Assembly (NCBI RefSeq): GCF_014199295.1
Contig: NZ_JACIJH010000003.1
Coordinates: 1-64,000 of the forward strand
Direction: 5' to 3'
Length of the DNA: 64,000 nucleotides
From: Sphingopyxis panaciterrulae
GTDB lineage: Bacteria > Pseudomonadota > Alphaproteobacteria > Sphingomonadales > Sphingomonadaceae
Part shown: one piece after another, positions 26,047 through 34,824 of the stretch
Layout: each line of letters starts with the position of its first letter
Numbering within the stretch: the stretch's first letter is position 1
Position numbers and translations under genes: made by a program
The notes under the pieces: model-generated
Told to the model about the DNA's origin: nothing
Seen by the model: only the letters and a program-made list of their open reading frames with translations
The model's database searches: none

Positions 26047-26919
26047 TCAGGCCTTCAGCTTCCATCCCGTGGCGAGCAGGCGATAGGTGATCGCTCCCAG
26101 CACTATGTTGACCGCGACGAGGAAGGCGACGGCAGTCGCCACCGGATGCGCCATCGTCGAATCCACCGACCCGATGAAGCCATAGCGAAAGCCCATGATC
26201 GCGTGATAGACGGGGTTGGCGTGCGCGACCGACTGGAACCAGGGCGCAAGCCGGTCGACCGAGTAGAAGGTGCCCGACAGCAGCGCGAGCGGCGTCACGA
26301 CGAAATTGGTCACCGCGGCGGCATGGTCGAATTTCTCGGCCCAGACCGAGGTGATGAGCCCCAGGAAGCCGATCATCGCGGCCCCCAGCAACCCGAACAC
26401 CGCCACCGCCCACGGATGCTGCGGCATCACATGGACGCCGGGCCACAGCAGCATCGCGGCCCACAGCGCGAGCCCGACGAGCACCGCGCGGCTGATCGCG
26501 GCGCCGATCAGCGCGATGATGAGCTCGCCGACCGCGAGCGGCGGCATCAGATAGTCGACGATCGTGCCCTGGATCTTGCCGACGAGCAGCGAAAAGCTCG
26601 CATTGGCGAAGCTGTTCTGCAGCATCGCCATCATGATGAGCCCCGGCGCGACGAAATCGGCGAAGGGAACCCCGATGACCTTGCGCCCCGCCCCGCCCAG
26701 CGCGACGGTGAAAATCACAAGAAACAGCAAGGTCGTGACCGCCGGCGCCCAGATAGTTTGGAGCTGGACCTTGAAAAAGCGCCGCACCTCCTTGACATAG
26801 AGGGCCTGCAAGCCGGGAATGTTGAGCGTGCGGATATGTGGCACGCCGGGCTCCGCAAAGGGCGGCGGCGCGGCGGCTTTTCCCGAGTCGGGGCGTGCAA
26901 TTTGGGGCTGGTCGTTCAT
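26047..26919 (-). CDS. ABC-2 type transporter permease
   Basis: This 290-residue protein has a cytoplasmic N-terminus of about 45 residues and six hydrophobic segments in the ABC-2 layout. LQALYVKEVRRFFKVQLQT leads into TM1, FVAPGLIMMAMLQNSF is the signature after TM2, and PLALLSGTFYSVDRLAPW is the conserved loop before TM6. It resembles permeases for drug, polysaccharide or lipid export (NodJ/YadH-like). No ATP-binding-cassette gene lies on either side, so its ATPase must be encoded elsewhere or beyond this locus. The substrate is unknown. Confidence 0.87.
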   Translation of the reverse strand: MNDQPQIARPDSGKAAAPPPFAEPGVPHIRTLNIPGLQALYVKEVRRFFKVQLQTIWAPAVTTLLFLVIFTVALGGAGRKVIGVPFADFVAPGLIMMAMLQNSFANASFSLLVGKIQGTIVDYLMPPLAVGELIIALIGAAISRAVLVGLALWAAMLLWPGVHVMPQHPWAVAVFGLLGAAMIGFLGLITSVWAEKFDHAAAVTNFVVTPLALLSGTFYSVDRLAPWFQSVAHANPVYHAIMGFRYGFIGSVDSTMAHPVATAVAFLVAVNIVLGAITYRLLATGWKLKA

Positions 26920-27041
26920 GGCGATCTCGCCTATCGCCTCCCCGACTTTACCGCAAGCAGGGCCAGCGGCGGCGGCGATCCGTCCGGGTCGCGCGCAAGG
27001 CGCCGCAGCCCCGCGCTCGCGCGAAAGATGAGGAATAAGGA

Positions 27042-27725
27042 ATGTCTTGGACTGACGAGCGCATCGAACAATTGCGCAGCATGTGGGAAAAGGGGCTGAC
27101 CGCCAGCCAGATCGCCGATGAACTCGGCGGGGTCAGCCGCAACGCGGTGATCGGCAAGGCGCACCGCCTCGGCCTCAAGTCGCGCCCCTCGCCGGTGAAG
27201 GCGACCGACGCCAAGCTCGCGAAACCCGCAAAAAGCCCCGCCGCACCCAAGCCCGCCGCCGCGCCTCCGCGCGCTGCCGTCCCGGCCGCGCCGCGCCCCG
27301 CCGCGCCGCCGCCGAAGCCCGAGCCCCGGCCCGCCGTGGCCGCGCCTCCGACGCCAGACGGCGCCGCGCCGGTTCCCAAGCCCGACGCGCCGCGCATCGT
27401 TTCGATCGGCCCCGGCGGCTTCATCCGTCAGGGGCCCGGCGACCAGCAGGCGCCGATCCCGCCCGCGCCGCCGCGCCGCCTCGTGCCCGCGAAGCCAAGC
27501 CCGGAGATCGCCGACAAGACGAGCCTGCTCGACCTCAACGACCGCATCTGCCGCTGGCCGATGGGGCACCCGGGCGAGCCCGACTTCCATTTCTGCGGCG
27601 AGGCGGTGAATCCCGGCTTCCCCTATTGCGTCGAGCATTGCGGCCGCGCCTATCAGGCGCAATTGCCGCGCGGCACGCGCCGCCCGCCCCCGCCGCCGCC
27701 CTTCGGCGGCCCTCGCGTTCGTTAA
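27042..27725 (+). CDS. gcrA: GcrA cell-cycle regulator
   Basis: This 227-residue GcrA-family protein begins MSWTDERIEQLRSMWEKGLT and SRNAVIGKAHRLGLKSR, the N-terminal DNA-binding helix-turn-helix that recognises GANTC sites methylated by CcrM. The middle (about 50-140) is a low-complexity Pro/Ala/Lys linker. The C-terminal domain has SLLDLNDRICRWPMGHPGEPDFHFCGE, with paired Cys/His, which contacts sigma-70 in Caulobacter. It is a master S-phase transcription factor in alphaproteobacteria. The gene is divergent from the ABC permease and followed nine bases later by a thioesterase gene. Confidence 0.95.
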   Translation: MSWTDERIEQLRSMWEKGLTASQIADELGGVSRNAVIGKAHRLGLKSRPSPVKATDAKLAKPAKSPAAPKPAAAPPRAAVPAAPRPAAPPPKPEPRPAVAAPPTPDGAAPVPKPDAPRIVSIGPGGFIRQGPGDQQAPIPPAPPRRLVPAKPSPEIADKTSLLDLNDRICRWPMGHPGEPDFHFCGEAVNPGFPYCVEHCGRAYQAQLPRGTRRPPPPPPFGGPRVR

Positions 27726-27734
27726 GGGCGTCCG

Positions 27735-28133
27735 GTGAGGCCGTTCGGGCAGGAGTTCGAGTTCGCGCGCTTCCTCGGCTTCCAGATGGTCGCGCGCGGC
27801 GACGGCCGCTGCACCATGGCGATCGACGTCGACCGCGACCGCCATTTCAACCCGCAAGGGGTCGCGCATGGCGGCGTCGCCTATTCGCTCGCGGACACCG
27901 CGATGGGCGGCGCGCTGCACAGCCTGCTGCCCGACGGCCAGTGGTGCGCGACGCTGGAAATCAAGTTCAACTATCATGTCCGCGTCGGCGAAGGCCGCCT
28001 GACCTGCGAAGCCGAAGTGCGCCACCGCGGCAAGCGCGTCGCCAACATCGACGCGCGCCTTTATCAGGACGGTCACCTGGTCGGCAGCGCCAACGGCAAT
28101 TTCGCGATCTTCGCGGCGCCGGGCGGGGAATAG
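27735..28133 (+). CDS. PaaI-family hotdog thioesterase
   Basis: This 132-residue single-hotdog protein has FNPQGVAHGGVAYSLADTAMGG, the PaaI/4HBT signature with the HGG turn and catalytic Asp, then FNYHVRVGEGRLTCEAEV and GSANGNFAIF. It likely hydrolyses aryl- or acyl-CoA thioesters. The start is GTG at 27735, nine bases after gcrA, so co-transcription with the cell-cycle regulator is likely. The functional link, if any, is unclear. Confidence 0.85.
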   Translation: MRPFGQEFEFARFLGFQMVARGDGRCTMAIDVDRDRHFNPQGVAHGGVAYSLADTAMGGALHSLLPDGQWCATLEIKFNYHVRVGEGRLTCEAEVRHRGKRVANIDARLYQDGHLVGSANGNFAIFAAPGGE

Positions 28134-28146
28134 ATAGTCCCATTTT

Positions 28147-28285
28147 CGTCATGCTGAACTTGTTTCAGCATGTATCCCCTCCGCATCCGTAGACGTCATT
28201 GCGAGCGGAGCGAAGCAATCTCCAGCAGGCATCCTACCTTGTCGATGGCTGGAGATGGCTTCGTCGCACCGCTCCTCGCAAGGAC
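28147..28285. repeat. Repeats between the thioesterase and the outer-membrane barrel genes
   Basis: The gap 28134-28427 holds a family H palindrome (catgctgaac-ttgtttcagcatg) at 28147-28171. A family A pair follows: the left arm at 28195-28225 and a diverged reverse arm at 28249-28285. No gene is visible before the terminator at 28374-28416. Confidence 0.78.
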
Positions 28286-28373
28286 GAAGGGGGCTACGGA
28301 TGTCGCGGGGATAATCGCCAAACAGTTTCAGGGTGACGCGATAAGAAGAGGTTGGCGGTCAGCCGCAACCATG

Positions 28374-28416
28374 AAAAAAGGCGCCGGCCCCTTGCAGGTC
28401 CGGCGCCTCCTTTTCG
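28374..28416 (-). terminator. Intrinsic terminator of the outer-membrane barrel gene
   Basis: The stem ggcgccgg / ccggcgcc (28380-28387 and 28400-28407) is flanked by an A-run at 28374-28379, which reads as a U-run on the minus-strand transcript, and by cctttt on the other side. It lies about 12 bases after the stop of the barrel gene. This is the clearest rho-independent structure in the first half of the window. Confidence 0.85.
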
Positions 28417-28427
28417 CCTCCGACGGA

Positions 28428-29246
28428 TCAGAAGCGATAGCCCAGCGTTCCGCGTACGCTGTGCGTCTTGAACGACTGCGAATCGCGGATGATGTTCGTC
28501 CCGATCAGGGGATCGCTGGCCGGCGCCGTACCCTGCCCGGCCTCGACCCGATAATCGTTGTCCTTGAGGTCGGTGTAGAGATATTCGAGGCCCAGCGACA
28601 GCTTGTTGGTCACCATCACCTCGGCCCCGCCCCCGACGCTATAGCCCCAGGCGTTGCTTTTACCCGTGTCGGCAAAGCTGTTGGCGACGTTGGTGGTCGC
28701 GAAGCTGTTCTTCATCTTCGCATAGGCGCCGCCGCCCGTGACATAGAAAAGCGCGCCGCCGCCCGGCGTGTAGCCGGCGCGCAGCCGGGCACCGGCCTGA
28801 TACTGACCGCGGCGGGTCAGCATATAGCTGTCGCCATCGGTCGAGAAGCCGGACACGCTGTCCTTGGCTTCGCTGCGGCCGCCTTCGATCAGCGCGCCGA
28901 CGACGAAATTGCCCATGCGGCGGTCCATGCCGATCCGTCCGAAATATTCGGCGCCGTCGCGGTCGTTGGCGCAGCCGCGATTGGCGGTGCCGGTGGCGCG
29001 GCCACCACAGAATCCCGGCGAAAAGACGTCGGCGCCATTCGCGTCGCGAACGGTGTCGCCATAATTGCCGTCGCCGTCGGCATCGAACAGCAGGGTTTCG
29101 CCGCTGTCGTTCGGTTGCAGCGAAGCGCCGCCGCCGATCGCGATATAGGGGCCGTTGAAATCCTCCGCGGGGTCGCGGTCCTGAGCCATGGCCGGCGCGG
29201 TGATCGAGCCGGCAGCCACGGCGGCGAGGAGAGTTGCGAACTTCAT
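28428..29246 (-). CDS. Outer-membrane beta-barrel protein
   Basis: This 272-residue protein has a signal peptide at 1-21 (cleavage after AMA). Alternating amphipathic strands and Gly-rich turns include GPYIAIGGGASLQ, RLRAGYTPGGGALFYVTGGGAYAK, YSVGGGAEVMVTNKLSLGLEYLYTD and the terminal HSVRGTLGYRF. Ending in a Phe-terminated strand is the BAM recognition signal. It belongs to the small 8-stranded OmpA-like/Omp25-type group. Asp/Asn-rich loops (DADGDGNYGDT) may bind cations. It has its own terminator and is monocistronic. Confidence 0.86.
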   Translation of the reverse strand: MKFATLLAAVAAGSITAPAMAQDRDPAEDFNGPYIAIGGGASLQPNDSGETLLFDADGDGNYGDTVRDANGADVFSPGFCGGRATGTANRGCANDRDGAEYFGRIGMDRRMGNFVVGALIEGGRSEAKDSVSGFSTDGDSYMLTRRGQYQAGARLRAGYTPGGGALFYVTGGGAYAKMKNSFATTNVANSFADTGKSNAWGYSVGGGAEVMVTNKLSLGLEYLYTDLKDNDYRVEAGQGTAPASDPLIGTNIIRDSQSFKTHSVRGTLGYRF

Positions 29247-29417
29247 TTGTTTTACTCCATATTTTGACTGGCTTTGCAGCCTCCTGCAAAACCCGCAGCC
29301 TTTTGACGGGGTTCCGTTTCATGACGGAAATGAGACGAACTGGGCCGCGACGCTGATGGACGGAGGTGCCGAAAACCGCCCTTGCCAGCGGGGTTTCCGC
29401 CCTCCTATAGCCGGAGC

Positions 29418-31397
29418 ATGAGTCACGATTTGTTCGACAGCTCCGCGCCCGCGACCGACAGCTACAACGCCTCGCAGATCGAGGTTCTCGAGGGGCTCGA
29501 ACCCGTTCGCCGCCGCCCCGGCATGTATATCGGCGGCACCGACGAACGCGCGCTCCACCACCTCGCCGCCGAGGTGATCGACAACAGCATGGACGAAGCG
29601 GTCGCAGGCCATGCGAGCCGTATCGAGGTCGTTCTCGACACCGGCAACCGGCTGACCGTCATCGACAACGGCCGCGGCATGCCGGTCGACCCGCACCCGA
29701 AATTCCCCGGCAAGTCGGCGCTCGAAGTCATCATGACCATGCTCCACTCGGGCGGCAAGTTCGAGGGCAAGGCCTATGCGACCTCGGGCGGCCTCCACGG
29801 CGTCGGCGTCAGCGTCGTCAACGCGCTGTCGGTCGAGACCGAGATCGAGGTGGCGCGCGGCAAGCAGCTCTATCGCCAGCGTTTTTCGCGCGGGCTTCCG
29901 CTCGGGGGGCTTGAAGAACTCGGCCCGACGCCCAATCGCCGCGGCACCAGCGTTTCCTTCGTCCCCGATCCCGAAATTTTCGGCGAGCACGGCCGTTTCA
30001 AGCCGCAGCGCCTGTTTCGCATGGCGCGGGCAAAGGCCTATCTGTTCGCCGGGGTCGAGATTCGCTGGAAATGCGCGCCCGAGCTGATCGGCGACGACAC
30101 CCCCGCCGAGGCGGTATTCCAGTTCCCCGGCGGCCTTGCCGATCATCTGAAGGAACAGATCGGCAGCCGCGAATGCGCGACCGCCGAACCCTTCACCGGG
30201 CGGCAGGACTTTCCCGGCGACCAGGGCCGCGCCGAATGGGCGATCGCCTGGCCGCTGTGGTCCGACGGCAGCTACTCCTGGTATTGCAACACCATCCCGA
30301 CCCCCGCCGGCGGCACCCACGAGGCGGGGCTGCGTGCCGCGCTGACCAGGGGATTGCGCGCGTTCGGCGAATTGATCGGGCAGAAGAAGGCGGCGCAGAT
30401 CACCGCCGACGACGTGTTCAACGGCGGCGAGATGATGCTGTCGGTCTTCATCCGCGATCCCCAGTTCCAGAGCCAGACCAAGGACCGTCTGTCGAGCCCC
30501 GAGGCCGCGCGGCTGACCGAGAACGCCATTCGCGATCATTTCGACCACTTCCTCTCCGACAATATGGACCGCGGCCGCGCGCTGCTCGGCCTGATCCTCG
30601 AACGGATGGAAGAGCGGCTCAAGCGCAAGGCCGAGCGCGAGGTGAAGCGCAAGACCGCGACCAGCGCGCGCAAGCTGCGCCTGCCCGGCAAGCTCACGGA
30701 CTGTGCGAACGACGGCCCCGAAGGCACGGAATTGTTTATCGTCGAGGGCGACAGCGCCGGCGGCAGCGCCAAGCAGGCGCGCGACCGCAAGACGCAGGCG
30801 ATCCTGCCGATCCGCGGCAAGATCTTGAACGTCGCGAGCGCCAGCGCCGACAAGATCCGCGCCAATCAGGAAATCGCCGACCTCGCGCTCGCGCTCGGCT
30901 GCGGGATGCGCAAGGACTGCGATGCCGACCGGCTGCGTTACGAGAAGATCGTCATCATGACCGACGCGGATGTCGACGGCGCACATATCGCAACGCTGCT
31001 GATGACCTTCTTCTTTCAGGAAATGCCCGACATCGTGCGCGAGGGGCATGTCTATCTGGCGCAGCCGCCGCTCTATCGCCTCACTGCCGGCGCGACATCG
31101 GCCTACGCTCGCGACGACGCGCACCGCGCCGAACTGGAAGCCAGCGTCTTCAAGGGCAAGAAGGTCGAGGTCGGCCGTTTCAAGGGCCTTGGGGAAATGA
31201 ACCCCAATCAGCTCAAGGAAACGACGATGGACCCTGCGACCCGCTCGATGCTGCGCGTCACCCTGCCGCAGGAATATGAGGAGCGTCATCTCGTCAAGGA
31301 TCTGGTCGACCGGCTGATGGGCAAGCACCCCGAGCACCGCTTCCAATTCATCCAGGCCAATGCCGCAACGCTCGACGAGGCCGCGATCGACGCCTGA
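29418..31397 (+). CDS. parE: DNA topoisomerase IV subunit B
   Basis: This 659-residue type IIA topoisomerase ATPase subunit has the GHKL motifs HHLAAEVIDNSMDEAVAGH and VIDNGRGMPVDPHPK, and the GGLHGVGVSVVNALS loop. The TOPRIM domain has FIVEGDSAGGSAKQARDRKT, ILPIRGKILNV and MTDADVDGAHIATLL. The C-terminus ends GEMNPNQLKETTMDP. PHPK after DNGRGMPVD and overall length favour ParE over GyrB. It works with ParC (not in this window) to decatenate chromosomes. The ATG at 29418 gives MSHDLFD; a 12-codon longer reading is less likely. Confidence 0.93.
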   Translation: MSHDLFDSSAPATDSYNASQIEVLEGLEPVRRRPGMYIGGTDERALHHLAAEVIDNSMDEAVAGHASRIEVVLDTGNRLTVIDNGRGMPVDPHPKFPGKSALEVIMTMLHSGGKFEGKAYATSGGLHGVGVSVVNALSVETEIEVARGKQLYRQRFSRGLPLGGLEELGPTPNRRGTSVSFVPDPEIFGEHGRFKPQRLFRMARAKAYLFAGVEIRWKCAPELIGDDTPAEAVFQFPGGLADHLKEQIGSRECATAEPFTGRQDFPGDQGRAEWAIAWPLWSDGSYSWYCNTIPTPAGGTHEAGLRAALTRGLRAFGELIGQKKAAQITADDVFNGGEMMLSVFIRDPQFQSQTKDRLSSPEAARLTENAIRDHFDHFLSDNMDRGRALLGLILERMEERLKRKAEREVKRKTATSARKLRLPGKLTDCANDGPEGTELFIVEGDSAGGSAKQARDRKTQAILPIRGKILNVASASADKIRANQEIADLALALGCGMRKDCDADRLRYEKIVIMTDADVDGAHIATLLMTFFFQEMPDIVREGHVYLAQPPLYRLTAGATSAYARDDAHRAELEASVFKGKKVEVGRFKGLGEMNPNQLKETTMDPATRSMLRVTLPQEYEERHLVKDLVDRLMGKHPEHRFQFIQANAATLDEAAIDA

Positions 31398-31451
31398 GGA
31401 AAAAATTCGCGCTGCCTGTCAGAAATTTCCGTCGCCGCCGACTAAAAGGGC

Positions 31452-32003
31452 ATGCGACACGAAATTCCGGAGCGCGATGTGGACGAACGCGAACAGGACC
31501 GCGCCTTTGCGGACGCCATCGGACGCTTCGGCCCCGCCCTCGCCCGCATGGCGCGCGGCTATGAAGCCGACCCCGATCTGCGCCGCGACCTCGAACAGGA
31601 TATCCAGATCGCGCTGTGGCAGAGTTTCGCGCGGTTCGATGGCCGCTGTGCGCTGAGCACCTGGGTCTGGCGCGTCGCGCACAACCGCGCGACCTCGCAC
31701 ATGATTGCCCATCGCCGCCGGAACGCCGCCGGCTGGACCAGCCTCGACGAAATCGACCTCGCCGACGACGCCCCCTCCCCCTTCGATGCCGCCGAAAGCG
31801 GCCAGGCGATGGACCTGATCCTGTCGATCGTCGACCGCCTCGACCCGCCCGACCGCCAGATATTGCTCCTCTATCTCGAAGGCGTGGCAGGGGCGGAGAT
31901 CGGAGCGATCACCGGCGTCTCCGCCGATATCGTCGCAACGAAAATTCACCGTTTCAAGGCGAAATTGGCGCGCCGCTTCGCGCCGGAAGGATCCGCAGCA
32001 TGA
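31452..32003 (+). CDS. ECF-type RNA polymerase sigma factor
   Basis: This 183-residue protein has sigma-70 region 2 (DLRRDLEQDIQIALWQSFARFDGRCALSTWVWRVAHNRA) and region 4 (LDPPDRQILLLYLEGVAGAEIGAITGVSADIVATKIHRFKAKL). It lacks regions 1 and 3, as in extracytoplasmic-function sigma factors. Its stop overlaps the start of the next gene (ATGA). The membrane protein and exported hydrolase downstream are likely its regulator and a target. The promoter it uses is not known. Confidence 0.9.
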   Translation: MRHEIPERDVDEREQDRAFADAIGRFGPALARMARGYEADPDLRRDLEQDIQIALWQSFARFDGRCALSTWVWRVAHNRATSHMIAHRRRNAAGWTSLDEIDLADDAPSPFDAAESGQAMDLILSIVDRLDPPDRQILLLYLEGVAGAEIGAITGVSADIVATKIHRFKAKLARRFAPEGSAA

Positions 32004-32581
32004 CCGACGACAAAGACCTGCATCGCCTGTGGCAGAGCGGCGACGCGGCGCTCGCCCCGCTGCCGCTCGCCGAGGTCAAGCGCCGCGCCGCTATCCTCGA
32101 CGACAGGATCGCTCGCCGCAACCGCCGCGAATATATCGCGGTCGGCGCCGTGGTCGCCATCTTCGCCCTCTACGCGATCATCCTCCCCGAACCGCTGCTC
32201 AAAATCGGCAGCCTGCTCGCCATCGCCGGCGCGCTCGTCGTGGCCTGGCAGCTCGCCTGCCGCACCTCGCGCGCGGACCCGGTCGCCGAGACCGCCGACG
32301 TCCGCGCCTTCTATCGCGCCCGGCTCGTGACCGAGGAGCATATGCTGGCGCGGGTCGGCCGCTGGTATCTCGCGCCGCTGGTCCCGGGCCTCGCGACCTT
32401 CCTCGCCGGAACGGCCGTCGCCTCGGGCCTCGCCAACCCGATCGGCTTCGCGGCGGTCGTCGCCCTTCCCACCCTGCTTTTCGCCGGCGTCTGGTTGCTC
32501 AACTGCCGCGCCGCCGCCATGCTGCGCGACCGGATCGCCCGGCTCGACGCGGCTTCGCCTTCCGAAGGAGAGAATGGATGA
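32000..32581 (+). CDS. Four-helix membrane protein downstream of the ECF sigma factor (possible anti-sigma)
   Basis: This 193-residue protein starts MTDDKDLHRLWQSGDAALAP with a basic/amphipathic cytoplasmic stretch (about 1-45). Two hydrophobic segments follow (about 46-83), a hydrophilic middle, then two more (about 125-170), and a charged tail. There is no zinc-binding HxxxCxxC anti-sigma motif and no resemblance to a known transporter. Its position between the sigma gene and a secreted hydrolase, with ATGA overlaps on both sides, makes an anti-sigma or sensor role plausible. That is inference from gene order. Confidence 0.7.
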   Translation: MTDDKDLHRLWQSGDAALAPLPLAEVKRRAAILDDRIARRNRREYIAVGAVVAIFALYAIILPEPLLKIGSLLAIAGALVVAWQLACRTSRADPVAETADVRAFYRARLVTEEHMLARVGRWYLAPLVPGLATFLAGTAVASGLANPIGFAAVVALPTLLFAGVWLLNCRAAAMLRDRIARLDAASPSEGENG

Positions 32582-33894
32582 CCCGCTTCCTGACCGCTTT
32601 TGCCCTCGCCGCCGTAACCGCGATGCCAAATCCCGCCGCGTTGGCGCAGCAGCCCCCCGCGACCGTCGCACCCGCCGCGGCGACCCCGTTCGACACGCGC
32701 GCCGCGCAGCTCGTCGATCTGATGACCGGAAAGCTCGCCTTTGCCGACTATTTCGCGCCGGCGTTCCAGCAGGCGGTGCCGGAGGCGCAGTTCAAGACGA
32801 TCACCGCCAATCTGGTCGCGCAATATGGTCAGCCGGTAGCGGTCGAATCGGCCAGCTCGACCGACGGTCGGCAAGGCACGGTGAAGCTGCGCTTCGAAAA
32901 GGGAGTCGGCACGATCGCGCTCGCCGTCGGTGCAGGCCCGGATCAGCGCGTCGAGGGACTGCGCATCCAGAATGTCGTCATGGCCGACGACAGCTTCGAT
33001 CGCGTCGCCGCCGAACTCGCCGCACTTCCCGGCGCGACGGGGTTCCTGGTGGCGGAGGTCGACGGAGACGCGATCAGGCCGATTGCTGCCGCCAACGCCG
33101 ACCGGCAATTTGCGATCGGATCGACCTTCAAACTCTATATTCTCGACGAGCTGGCGGCCGAAGTCGCCGCCGGCAAGCGCCACTGGTCCGATGTCGTGCC
33201 GCTTTCGCATCTCAGCTTTTCCTCTGCGGCCACGGCGAACTGGCCGAAGGACACCCCCGTCACGCTGCAGGCGCTGGCGAACTGGATGATCTCGGTCAGC
33301 GACAATGGCGCGACCGACACGCTGATCCACCTGCTCGGCCGCGACGCGATCGAGGCGCGGATGCGCGCCGCGGGCCACAGCGACCCGTCGCGCAACATCC
33401 CCTTCCTCACCACCGTCGAGGCCTTCGCGCTCAAGGGCAATAATTTCGCCGACCTGCGCACGAAATTCATCGCAGCCGACGACCGCGCGCAGCGCGGACT
33501 GCTCGACGCGAACGCGGACCGACTCGTACTCGCCAATGTCGACGGCGTGAGCTTCGGCGGCAAGCCGCGCTTCATCGACAGCCTCGAATGGTTCGCGACG
33601 CCGAGCGACCTCGCGCGCGTGCTGGTCGATTTGAAAGCCCGGAACTCGCCGCAGGCGATGGCGGCGCTCGCGATCAACAACGGCGTCGGCCCCATCGCGG
33701 CCGCCGACTGGCGCTACCTCGGCTACAAGGGCGGCTCCGAACTCGGCGTCCTCTCGATGAGCCTGTTCGGACAGCGCAAATCGGACGGCCAATATGTCGT
33801 CGTCACTGCAAGCTGGAACAACCCCGATACCGATGTCGCGGCGGAAACGCTGAACGGTATGGTCACCCGTCTGTTGGCGCTCGCGGCGAAATAG
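32578..33894 (+). CDS. Secreted class A beta-lactamase-fold serine hydrolase with N-terminal DUF3887-like domain
   Basis: This 438-residue protein has a signal peptide at 1-23. A DUF3887-like domain covers about 36-130 (FAPAFQQAVPEAQFKTITANL). A penicillin-recognising serine hydrolase domain follows. The nucleophile motif is S182-T-F-K185 in IGSTFKLY, SDN is at 241-243, and K384-G-G takes the place of the KTG triad. A clear Glu166-type omega-loop residue is not visible, so beta-lactam hydrolysis is doubtful. It may be a peptidase or esterase acting on the envelope. It is the last gene of the ECF sigma operon. Confidence 0.84.
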   Translation: MTRFLTAFALAAVTAMPNPAALAQQPPATVAPAAATPFDTRAAQLVDLMTGKLAFADYFAPAFQQAVPEAQFKTITANLVAQYGQPVAVESASSTDGRQGTVKLRFEKGVGTIALAVGAGPDQRVEGLRIQNVVMADDSFDRVAAELAALPGATGFLVAEVDGDAIRPIAAANADRQFAIGSTFKLYILDELAAEVAAGKRHWSDVVPLSHLSFSSAATANWPKDTPVTLQALANWMISVSDNGATDTLIHLLGRDAIEARMRAAGHSDPSRNIPFLTTVEAFALKGNNFADLRTKFIAADDRAQRGLLDANADRLVLANVDGVSFGGKPRFIDSLEWFATPSDLARVLVDLKARNSPQAMAALAINNGVGPIAAADWRYLGYKGGSELGVLSMSLFGQRKSDGQYVVVTASWNNPDTDVAAETLNGMVTRLLALAAK

Positions 33895-33911
33895 CAGCGC
33901 CGCTATCAATT

Positions 33912-33996
33912 CCGTTCGCCCTGAGCTTGTCGAAGGGCCGTTCTTTCTTTTGGGCGCCGCAAGGACAGTGCTTCCCCCGGACTTGATCCGGAGTCA
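33912..33996. repeat. Mixed REP-like units (families E and C)
   Basis: A family E half-unit (gttcgccctgagcttgtcga, 33910-33940) is followed by a degenerate family C unit (cccggacttgatccgg, about 33970-33996) in the gap between the convergent hydrolase and LysR genes. No gene is visible. Confidence 0.7.
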
Positions 33997-34026
33997 GCAC
34001 GAACGGAATAAGAGGGAGGGGGTTTC

Positions 34027-34824
34027 TCAGCCAGCCGCCGTCAGCGCCGCGACCAGCGCCTTGACCTTCGCCTGCCGCCATTGTGGGGTCGGCGCGACCA
34101 GCCAATAGCCGCGCTTCGTAGCCAGCAGTTCGCCAAGCTGCCGGACGCGGCCGGCGGCCAGGTCGGCCTCGGCGAGCATTGCCGGAACGCATGCCTGTCC
34201 CAATCCGTTCGCCGCCGCGTCGATCGCCAGCCCCGCATCGCCAAGGCGCAGCGCCGGTTCGCCGTCCTCGACCGGGCATCCGGGCCACGCGATGCGCGTG
34301 TCGCTCTCGCTCCCCGGTCCCGCGACGGTGACCATCGCCGCCTCGGACAGTTGCACGCCCTCATGCTCGCCGGCGCCGTCGGTCCAGAAGATGGCAAGGT
34401 CGAGGTTCGCCTCGGTGAAATCGATACCGCCGTCGGCCGACACCAGTGTGAAGCGCACATCGGGCGCCTGCTGGCTGTAGCGCGCGAGCCGTGGTGCCAG
34501 CCATTTGGCGGTCAGGTCGCGCGGCGCGGCGATGGTCAGCGACTGCGAGGACTGCCCCGCCTGCATCGCCCGCACCGATTCCTCGAACTGCAGAAAGCCC
34601 TGCCGCAGCGCGTCGAGCCCGGCGGTCGCCTCGCCGGTCAGTTCCAGCCCCTTGGGCGTGCGGCGGAACAGCACGACGCCCAGCATATCCTCGAGCGCGC
34701 GGATCTGCTGACCGACCGCGGCGGGGGTCACCGCCAGTTCGTCGGCGGCGCGCGTGAAGCTCAGGTGCCGGGCAGCGGCATCGAGGACGCGCAGCGCGTT
34801 CAGGGGCAGATGGGTACGCTTCAT
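34027..34824 (-). CDS. LysR-type transcriptional regulator (GcvA-like)
   Basis: This 265-residue protein begins MKRTHLPLNALRVLDAAARH with the winged HTH SFTRAADELAVTPAAVGQQI and RALEDMLGVVLFRRTPKGLELT. The periplasmic-binding-like effector domain includes LTIAAPRDLTAKWLAPRLARY. This set is typical of GcvA-like regulators. The ATG overlaps the apaG stop (ATGA), placing it in a leuB/metZ/apaG/lysR cluster on the same strand. The effector and targets are unknown. Confidence 0.9.
   Translation of the reverse strand: MKRTHLPLNALRVLDAAARHLSFTRAADELAVTPAAVGQQIRALEDMLGVVLFRRTPKGLELTGEATAGLDALRQGFLQFEESVRAMQAGQSSQSLTIAAPRDLTAKWLAPRLARYSQQAPDVRFTLVSADGGIDFTEANLDLAIFWTDGAGEHEGVQLSEAAMVTVAGPGSESDTRIAWPGCPVEDGEPALRLGDAGLAIDAAANGLGQACVPAMLAEADLAAGRVRQLGELLATKRGYWLVAPTPQWRQAKVKALVAALTAAG

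Noticed and set aside
29319-31346. Minus-strand frame of 675 codons opposite parE
   Set aside because: Antisense artefact of GC-rich codon structure; parE has all GHKL and TOPRIM motifs.
31452-33894. ECF sigma/beta-lactamase-fold operon as a true antibiotic-resistance locus
   Set aside because: The hydrolase lacks a visible omega-loop Glu and carries an extra domain, so resistance cannot be claimed from the sequence.
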